Translations under genes and position numbers: made by a program
Notes under the pieces: generated by a model
What the model was told of the DNA's origin: nothing
Databases searched by the model: none
The model's input: only the letters and a program-made list of their open reading frames with translations
NCBI GenBank assembly: GCA_016764915.1
Contig: JAESQY010000060.1
Coordinates: 34,094-98,093 of the forward strand
Direction of reading: 5' to 3'
Length of the DNA stretch: 64,000 bases
DNA from: Aliivibrio sp.
GTDB lineage: Bacteria > Pseudomonadota > Gammaproteobacteria > Enterobacterales > Vibrionaceae
Shown here: piece after piece, positions 53,823-62,500 of the stretch
Numbering within the stretch: the first letter of the stretch is position 1
How the letters are laid out: every line of letters begins with the position of its first letter

Positions 53823-53850
53823 AAGCCCTTGTGTCTACAAGGGCTTTTTT
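53823..53850 (+). terminator. guaBA terminator
   Basis: AAGCCCTTG and CAAGGGCTT form a perfect 9-bp stem with loop TGTCTA, followed by a T run. It lies between guaA and the converging GGDEF gene. Confidence 0.9.
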
Positions 53851-53881
53851 TATGGCAGATGACAATGCGATGATGAGAGTC

Positions 53882-54874
53882 TCAAACAGAAGAGACTCTG
53901 TTTTTCCCTGTATTCTTTGAGGTGTATAGAGCTTCGTCAGCACGGATTATAAATTTAAAGGGATCTTCGCTTTTATGCAATTGAACCACACCAAAGCTGG
54001 CGGTTACTGAGAAATCGTTAACTGTGATCTGTAAATCGATGTACTCTCTTAGCATTTCAGCGACGATTAGCGCGTGTTTTAATGCCGTATTAGGCAGTAA
54101 CACAACAAATTCATCGCCTCCCCATCGTGCTGATGTATCAATAGAACGGATACTGACTTTCAGCATATTCGCCACTTCATTTAGTATAAAATCGCCAGCA
54201 GAGTGACCAAACCTATCATTAACGGGTTTAAAGTTATCCAGATCAAAAGAGATCAGTGATAACGGCTCTTTGAAGCGCTTAGCTCGAGCACTTTCTGACA
54301 ATAGTTGCTTCTCAAAGTGATAACGATTGGATAAAAGAGTCAGTGAGTCGGTGTTGGCTAAACTCTCGATCTCAGAGACTTTTATATTGAGCTGCTGATT
54401 AGCTTCATTTAGCTCCTTAGTTCGCATATCAATGATCTTTTGCAGCGATGCATTTTCTAATCGATTTTGCTGTTCAAGTAATTTTTCGCTACTGATATCT
54501 CGGTGAGCACCGATCATCCTGCCAACACTGCCATCATCGTTCCATTGAGCGATGCGAGCACGATCCTCTATCCAAAGATAATCTCCACTTTGAGTGCGAC
54601 AGCGATATTTGATCTTATAAGCGTCCGATTTTTTGTTTATGTAGTCATCAAAATGGCACATAACGCGGTCGAAATCATCGGGGTGTATGACGCTTTCCCA
54701 AGTGAATACCGTGTTTTCGAACTCATCGGTATCATAGCCCAGCATTCGATACCAACCGGGGCTTCTATAGACATAACCAGTATTTGCATTCCAATCCCAT
54801 AAACCATCGCTAACAACCTCAAAAATGGTCATAAGAATGTGTTCATCCAGCATAGGAAATTTGTCGTGACCCAT
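53882..54874 (-). CDS. PAS-GGDEF diguanylate cyclase
   Basis: Predicted cytosolic cyclase making cyclic-di-GMP from two GTP. The 330 residues hold a PAS domain with PAC motif (about 10-135, SDGLWDWNANTGYVYRSPGW, LWIEDRARIAQWNDDGS), a coiled-coil linker (about 140-175) and a GGDEF domain with the intact catalytic motif RWGGDEFVVLL. The product-inhibition site R-x-x-D (RSID) lies exactly five residues before GGDEF, so the enzyme should be feedback-inhibited. ATG at 54874 was chosen because GAGG lies 8 bp upstream; a frame open from 54928 has no ribosome binding site. The PAS signal is unknown. Confidence 0.88.
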   Translation of the reverse strand: MGHDKFPMLDEHILMTIFEVVSDGLWDWNANTGYVYRSPGWYRMLGYDTDEFENTVFTWESVIHPDDFDRVMCHFDDYINKKSDAYKIKYRCRTQSGDYLWIEDRARIAQWNDDGSVGRMIGAHRDISSEKLLEQQNRLENASLQKIIDMRTKELNEANQQLNIKVSEIESLANTDSLTLLSNRYHFEKQLLSESARAKRFKEPLSLISFDLDNFKPVNDRFGHSAGDFILNEVANMLKVSIRSIDTSARWGGDEFVVLLPNTALKHALIVAEMLREYIDLQITVNDFSVTASFGVVQLHKSEDPFKFIIRADEALYTSKNTGKNRVSSV

Positions 54875-55374
54875 CTCATTTGCCTCATCATCTTCTACTA
54901 CATAATCATAACGCACCACATAACGCATAATTAAAATAGATCCATTTTTGGCATTACATTTTAAGTAATATTAAAACGAATAAGTTAAATTATTGTAAAC
55001 AAAACAGAGTATTAACTTTGTAATTTATTCATGGTATTCCAATGAGTTTTGTGATCTCATGCCACTTTAAAGCAACCAAGCTCATATCACTAAGGGCATG
55101 AATGAGGGGGTATCCAGTGATGAAACTCGCTTACTGGGGTTTAGGCATCCCACTGGCTTTTTATTGACACCTTTATCTGTAAATAAAATGGTTAGTTACA
55201 TAGTAATTTCATTGATTGTAGATTTTCACTTTAAATATGAAATGAATTCCTCTTTTTATCCTGCTTGCTGTTGTAAGTTAAATCATAGTTATGCATATTG
55301 ACTCACATGGCTCTTTGCGGTTTGCATCTTCACGTATTAAGGGAATCTTGTTAATTGTGATTGTATGGTGAGTT
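54875..55374. other. 500-bp AT-rich intergenic region with a possible short RNA/terminator
   Basis: No convincing gene. The main structure is CCAGTG (55114-55119) pairing with CACTGG (55151-55156), extended by ATG/CAT across a CC bulge and followed by CTTTTT, which resembles an intrinsic terminator of an untranslated transcript. A 67-codon open frame covers the same place but has no ribosome binding site or recognisable product. Confidence 0.35.
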
Positions 55375-55731
55375 ATGAAAGGTAAGGGATTACTATTTAT
55401 TACGGCTTTTATGTCTTTTAATTTAATGTCGGCAGATTACTTTATAGATAGAGCGATAATAGGAATTGGAGCATATTCCAGTGGTGACTTTAGCGTTCTT
55501 TTTATAAATGTAGATGGAGATAAAAGAAGTATGGCGTCATGCGCCACAACAGAAAGATTTGCAATTAGCAGTACTGCTGCCAACTACAAAGAGATGGTAA
55601 CCCTTGCGATGACAGCTTATGCCGCAAAAGATAAACATGTGGAATTAATTGTGAGTGATACATGTAATCACTGGGGGAACTCTCAAGATGTATTGGGTAT
55701 TAAAGTAGGTGAGATTACGTGGTCGTTATAG
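55375..55731 (+). CDS. Small secreted protein with two cysteines, uncharacterised
   Basis: 118 residues. An N-terminal signal peptide is likely (MKGKGLLFITAFMSFNLMSA, cleavage near residue 20), giving a mature protein of about 98 residues with only two cysteines (SCATTERF and SDTCNHWG), probably one disulfide. Segments RFAISSTAANYKEMV, MTAYAAKDKHVELIV and NHWGNSQDVLGIKVG resemble small exported proteins I recall from other marine gamma-proteobacteria, but I cannot name a family. It has a GGTGAG ribosome binding site and its own strong terminator, so it is a single-gene unit. Confidence 0.75.
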   Translation: MKGKGLLFITAFMSFNLMSADYFIDRAIIGIGAYSSGDFSVLFINVDGDKRSMASCATTERFAISSTAANYKEMVTLAMTAYAAKDKHVELIVSDTCNHWGNSQDVLGIKVGEITWSL

Positions 55732-56079
55732 TGATGATCTCTTAAAAATTGAGTGAGAAACAACCAAGCCAGAGCACAGGAAGTGCTCTGGCTTTTTTGT
55801 GGGTGAAACAAATAATAACAAGAGTGGGCAAGCAATAGCCTATTTGATAACTTTAACTGTAATTAAAATTATAAGTTACATGCTTGTGTTTCACTAAATA
55901 ATTGAGCTGTGATTTAAATATGAAATAAAAATAATAATATTCTTGTTGATGATGAATTACCTATGGATGATATGTATGTTTTCTAGTGTAAATAATTTGA
56001 ATTTTATATATCGCTATCTGGGTTAAAAACCAGAGGGCGGTAGCGTTGAAATTTATCTACTAAATCTCAGGCTTATTGC
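55732..56079. other. 348-bp AT-rich spacer
   Basis: Apart from the terminator at its left end this stretch holds no gene, RNA or clear promoter that I can see. It is strongly AT-rich, which together with the looser packing marks the change from core to accessory sequence. Confidence 0.5.
55766..55798 (+). terminator. Terminator of the small secreted protein gene
   Basis: AAGCCAGAGCAC and GTGCTCTGGCTT form a perfect 12-bp stem with loop AGGAA, followed by a T run. Confidence 0.9.
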
Positions 56080-56466
56080 ATGATTAAGAATAAAATCTAT
56101 ATTCCTCTACTATTTCTAGGCATCGTTGCGACTATTGTTGTTTTATCTCTTAATGGAAAGTCAAACAGTGCTAGCAATAAAAGTGAGGTAAAAAATAGCG
56201 AGATATCCTCTATGGTAGGTTTGGTGTCGCAAACAAAACCAATAGAGATCAGTGAACAAGCCGACTACCCAGCGCCAATCCAGCAATTGCAGCAAGCGAT
56301 GACCCATTCAATGTTGCATGAACAACAAGAAAATGAATTTTTATTATCAAATAAGTTGCCGAGAATGGCTGGTAATAAAGTTAATCAAGAAGATCTTCCT
56401 AAAGAATATTCCGAATTGAAATCGAGATTAAAAAGCATTGAGAACGTACTTTCTAATACTAAATAG
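56080..56466 (+). CDS. Small membrane-anchored protein upstream of the RHS gene, unknown
   Basis: 128 residues with one N-terminal membrane segment (about 7-24, YIPLLFLGIVATIVVLSL) and a polar, Ser/Gln-rich remainder that would lie in the periplasm, ending in a helical stretch with coiled-coil character (LPKEYSELKSRLKSIENVLSNTK). I recognise no family. The ribosome binding site is weak. It ends 107 bp before the giant SpvB/RHS gene on the same strand and could be cotranscribed with it and assist its export or anchoring; that is inference from position only. Confidence 0.65.
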   Translation: MIKNKIYIPLLFLGIVATIVVLSLNGKSNSASNKSEVKNSEISSMVGLVSQTKPIEISEQADYPAPIQQLQQAMTHSMLHEQQENEFLLSNKLPRMAGNKVNQEDLPKEYSELKSRLKSIENVLSNTK

Positions 56467-56573
56467 TTGGTAGCCATTATAGATGAAACTGTAAATAACA
56501 ATCTACAGGCATTTGTTTTATTAATAACCCGCACTCTTTCACTCCCTAAACACCCAATATAAAGTAGGCTAAT

Positions 56574-59500
56574 ATGCAAAACGGATTTTTTAGCATTAAT
56601 CGTCGTCTGATTAAACGCCAGATTGCAGCATTAAGTTATGGATTAACCCTATCCCTGTTTTCATTAGCTTCATTTGCAACTACTCCAGCAGGCCCTAGCC
56701 AAACGGCTATGTTATCGGGGGATTTCTTTGTCTCCGGTGGTCAAGCGGGTTACACGCTGCCTATTGCTGTCGCGCCGGGTCGTGGTGGGCATCAACCACA
56801 ACTGAGCATTGAGTACCGAAGTGACTCACCTAACGGCGTGATGGGCATGGGGTGGAGTATTGGCGGTCTATCTTCCATAGGGCGTTGCGGAAAAAACATT
56901 GCAACCGATGGCGCTTGGGGAGGCGTTAACTTTAATGCCAACGACCGTTTCTGTCTTGATGGTCAGCGTTTGATTGCGGTATCGGGCAAAGATGGTGAAC
57001 ATTTAACGGAATACCGTTTAAAAGATAATGGCTACTCAAAAATAGTCTCGTTTGGCAGTGTAGGAAGTGGCCCTGAGTATTTTAAAGTGTGGCGTAAAGA
57101 TGGTTCAGTCTATGAATATGGTAACACCGTCGATTCTCGCGCTGAGCTGCCAGGAAGTGAAAGTGCATTAAGGTGGGCGGTCAATAAAATCGCCACCAAA
57201 GCTAATCAAAATAGCATCGATTTCACCTACCATGAAGATCTAGCTGCTAGCTCGCACCGCATCAATGAGATCAACTATGTGGGTGGAAAGGTAGTGTTTA
57301 ACTACGCCGATCGCCCGGATAAAACCTCGCAATACCGTGTTAGCGCTTTACTAAAACGAAGCCAACGCATTAGCGCTATTTCAACCTTTGCAGCAGATGG
57401 CACCACCGATACTGGAAAATACAACTTTAGTTATGATCAGTCATCAGCCACTAAGCGTACGCTGCTTCAGTCTATTGAATATTGTGTTGATGCGAATTGT
57501 ACTACCAAGAGTGAGTTTGATTGGAGTTCTCAAGAGAGTGTCACACTCTCTAACGCCGTTGCAACTGGATTTAAATCTCCACGTTATTTTGATAAGAATC
57601 GAGATGGGGTTAAAGAAGTTTATGGCGTAGTAAGCAGCGGTTCGACATTAACGGTGAAAGACCTTAATGGTGCCACTAAGAGCAGTGTTAAGTCGTTCTC
57701 TCTTCGCGGTTCCTCGGATAATCCGTCTATCGCGTACAACAGTTGCAGTATTAATGTTGCCGCCTCATACATGCCAAATAGTAACGGCTCATTCTCGAAT
57801 TACTGTCAATTCTCAAGTTGTAGCAGCAGTAACGGCCAATGTGCAATGTCGTCTAAAGGCACCAATGCTGGCGATTTCAATGGTGACGGGCGCGATACGT
57901 TAATCTCAGGTTATGCAACGATAGACATCAATGGAGATGGCATTGATGATAAACATAACTTTGATAACAGCAGTGGCGGTTATCAATTCCATATTACAGA
58001 TGGTGCAAGTGGTACCTTACCATCGGTACCAAGTAACTATGTGTTAGCGGCATTTACGGACATCAATAACGATGGTTATAAGGATGTGGTATTACGTAAT
58101 AAATCAGGAAAATCTAAACCCTACTTTTATCTGTTTAATGGGCATAGCTATGTTTCCCGTACACTGATAGATATCAATACGATAGATACCAAAAAATTGT
58201 TTTTTGCCGACATCAATAACGATGGTTACCCTGAATTTTTCTACCAAGGTAAGTTTTACCACAATAACTTCGGTTCGATTGATCTTGCGAAAGTCACCAA
58301 GTCAGTAAGTGTTGATGTATCAGGCGCACAAGATGTTAATGGTGATGGTTGGTTAGATCTACTTATCTATAAGAGTGGCAAAACATCCATTCAAAAATCT
58401 ACCGCTGCCGTTCAAGATAAAATCATTCGATTTAAAGAGTTTGGCGTAGAGTACCGTGTCGATTATACCGAAGCTGCCAATAGCCGTGTTCATACTCAAC
58501 ATCCCCATTACGTTTGGCCGATCGTTAACAGCACCCCACGCCGCTATTTGGTAGAGAAAACCACTAAATCCCCATTAGGTTACCAACCGACAGAAACCAC
58601 TTATCATTATGAAGGCGCCAAATCTCACCGTAAAGGGCATGGCTTTTTAGGGTTCAAAAAAGTCACCGAAACACTCAAATCAGAAGTAGAAACCAAAACA
58701 ATCACTGAGTATTTTCAAGGTGAATCTAACATTGAACTTGCAGGTAAACGCAAATCTGAAGTGATAATGAAAAATGGGTATAAAGTCACCTCCAAAACCT
58801 TCACCTATACACATAACGAACGGCAAGGAAACAACGCTAAATACCATCAGGTCTACGCGAGCACCATAGTAAATAAGAATTTCGATTTAACAACGATGGT
58901 AGCGGGAACGGAAAAAACGGAAAAAAGAAGTACAACCAATATTGCCCTTGACCGATTCGGTAATGTGACAAAATCTTCGACGCTCATAGCCAGTGATTTT
59001 GCAGAAGGGGGGGAGTTTAAAGTTGAAAAAACCAATCAATACCTTTCCACTGGAATCAATAAAAACCCGAAAGTCTACGACATTACCACCACGTCGAACT
59101 TTACCGACCTTGAGCAACAACTCTCCTCGTTCAATACTCAGTTAATTCGATATTGTGCCACTGATGGAAGTGTGTACTTTAAACCTGATGATTTTATTGT
59201 GCTCATTCATGGTGAGGTGGATATACCCATTCTTGCTAAGCGATATGACAACTATTTCCAGTATATAAGAACAGACGCCTCCTCATCTTCTGGAGGTTTA
59301 TCGATGATCTCTGGAGATCTCATTACGGTTACCGAGCTTGAGTTTAATGCGGCCAATCCAAAAGAGTGCGGCAGTTTTTCATATTTTGATTACGATGGTA
59401 ATGGCCGAGTTGATTTCTCATCAACCACTTCAACACACACTGAGTTAGTGTCAGAAACAGGTGATAAATATTGGCAAGTCGGGGCTGTTACCTCAAGTAA

Positions 59501-62500
59501 TCAAACCATTACTGATATGTCAACCAGCCTGAATCGTTCGATTACTAATAGCTTTAGATACAACGCATTAGGGTTAATCACCAACAGTGAAACTCAAAGT
59601 ACTCAATATGAACTGGGTGACAGTGCTTTTGGTCGAGTTGATAAATCAGTTTCCAACCGTTATGAATATGATTTGCACGGTAATGTTATTTCAACATCGA
59701 TTAATGGCACCGATCTAACAGAACGGGTATTTAAGACAGGATATGACTCAACGCATGCTCTTTTCCCTATTAGTGAAACCAATGCATTAGGGCACAAAAC
59801 TCAATTTAAATATGATGCAAAAACAGGGCAGTTAGCCGAATCGATCAGTGCAACTAAAGGAAGAAAAACCAGCTGGAACTATGATGGCTTTGGCCGCTTA
59901 ATACAGCAAACGGAACCTGGCCTTAATAATCGTTCTATTGTGAGTTATAAACTAGGTTCACAATGTTTGAATTCAACGGCTAAAACGGCTTACTGCACCG
60001 CAACCACAACAGCTGAAAATGATACTGGACAGAGTATCGTTCATTACGATTATGCTGGGCGAGAGATCAGAACGTTACACCAAGCGTTTAATGGCAAATG
60101 GGTAGTGCGAGATACTGAGTGGGACAGCAGCGGTCGTAAGCTGGTTACCACTAATCCTAGTTTTTTAGGTAGGCAAAGCAGTAATCTAGCCAAAATCTCA
60201 TTTACCTACGATGCAATAAGCCGAGTGCTGACTAAAACGGAACCGGCAGCTGATGGCGGTAATGCAGTGTTTACCACTAGCTATTCAGGTTTAGAAACAA
60301 CGTTGGTTGATGCACGTGGTTTTTCACACTCGACCAAGCAGAATGTTATTGGGCATATATTAAAGAAAGTGGAACCCCAAGGTGCTTATCAAGATTACAC
60401 CTACTATCCAGATGGCAAACTGAAAACCACCACCGACTCGCAAGGTAATGTCACCTCAATCCGTTACGATAACTTAGGTTACCGCACCTACCTTGACGAT
60501 CCTGATATGGGGAAATGGCACTATACGTACAGTGTATTAGGGGAGTTAGTTGAAAAGAGAGACGCGAATGGTATTAAAACGACCTATCTTTACGATCAGC
60601 TAGGCCGCAAGGTATCTGAGGCTTCTAGCGGAGATGTGTCGAAATGGCGATATGATGAACGTGATGCCATAGGTACTCTCAGCAGTTTTGAAAACTATGG
60701 TAATCGTACGGATTACTATTATGACAATGCAGGGCTGGTGTCTGAAACGGCAATGCGAGTCAATGGTGAGAAGTTCAGTACCAATTACAGCTATGATAAG
60801 TACGAACGCTTACAAAGAGAGGTTCGCCCTAACGGTGTTGATTTAACCACGTTAGACAGTGCTGGTAACAACGTTCAGCTTAACAATACGGCAGAACGTC
60901 TTGCGGTCGAATATGTGTATAACAACTTTGGTTATTTGTCTGCAGTTCGTAGCCCCAAAACGTTTGCAGATGATGCTTTTAGCAGTGCCAGTTTTAGAGA
61001 AGAGATTAAACAACTGATAAAAGAAGCCACCCTACAAGCTTCTCAATATTTAGCAAAAGCCGAAAAATACGCCACTCAGCAGCAGTTCTATGCCAATAAA
61101 GCGGCAGAATACAACACAAAAACCATCAATATTCATAACTTAGAAGCGTCATCTTTGGCCCTACTGGACAGTGCCAGTCGTTATAAGCATTGGTGTAATA
61201 CCCAAGGTGAGTGTTACTTGCGACCAGCGACGTGGGTGATGCTGCATGATGAAGTGACCATACCGTTAGATGTCACCTTAGGCCGTGATATTTTCAGATT
61301 AGAGACCAACATTACCAGCAGTATTCCGGGTAAACGTTACTACAATGCTGTACTGCACCCAGTCAGCGTGTCTGAATTTGATGGGCAAGCGTTAACCAAA
61401 GAGCATGATTATTTACTCACAGATTATGATAAAAACGGAGTTAAAGGGTTTGTCAGTAGTGAAGACATCTATGTAGCGACTGCTGATAATGACGTGAAAA
61501 CAGAACTGCTCTATACCGCCGATGATCTTGATAAAGCGGCCACTATTTCTGGAACTCGATATCAGTATTACACAGACCTTGCAGAGCAACTGATCACCTT
61601 AGTGGATAAAGTCGCTGACATGAGTGGTTTGTATTGCGACCGAGCCAATCAACTGGCTGGTGGACAAAATGATCAACTGACAAGCCAGCGAACTCAGTGT
61701 GCGAAAACCGAAGGGACTAGCCAAGTTGAAAGCCTGAATACGATACTGACTCAATCTCAGCTATCCGATTCAGTAGCTGACTCATCCAATATCTACTATT
61801 GGCAGCGTCGCGATACCGATGCGTATGACCATACCTTGGCCGAAACCTTAGGCAATGGATTAGTGAATACCTATACGCATAACAAAAATACAGGGCGCCC
61901 GGAGTACATTGCAACACACAAAGGCAGTCAGGTTTTTGATGGACAACTGAAAGCCGCTACCAACGCAGGAAGAAATCTACGTTTGATTGAGTATCGCTAC
62001 GATGATCATAACAACGTCACCATGCGATACGATCTTGAACTTGGTATTAAAGACCGTTTTGAGTATGACGGGTTAGATCGAGTAATCAAAAACAGCATTC
62101 AACTCGATTCGTCCACGCGCCATGCTGTTGGTAATCCCGACTTAAACGGACCGTTTAGCTTTAGTTACGATACATTAGGCAACATTAAGTCGAAAACCGG
62201 CATTGGCAGTTACAGCTACAACAAAATGAATGCTGGGCCACATGCGGTCACCCAAACCAATGATTTGAGCTTTAGCTACGATAAGGTGGGTAACCTAACT
62301 CAAGCCAATAGTGTGACAGGTGCCATAGAGCGTAAAATTGGTTGGAACTACTACAACAAACCGGTCTCGATTGAGCGCAATAATAACCGTGTCGACTTTA
62401 AGTATGACGCCAACCACAACCGTTACTTGAAAACCACCAGTGACGGCAAAGAGACCATCTACGTCGGTAAAAAATACGAACGTACCACCGACAGCACCAC

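Noticed and set aside
55098..55301. 67-codon open frame in the gap after the GGDEF gene
   Set aside because: No ribosome binding site, no recognisable domain, and it runs through the terminator-like stem; codon use does not look coding.
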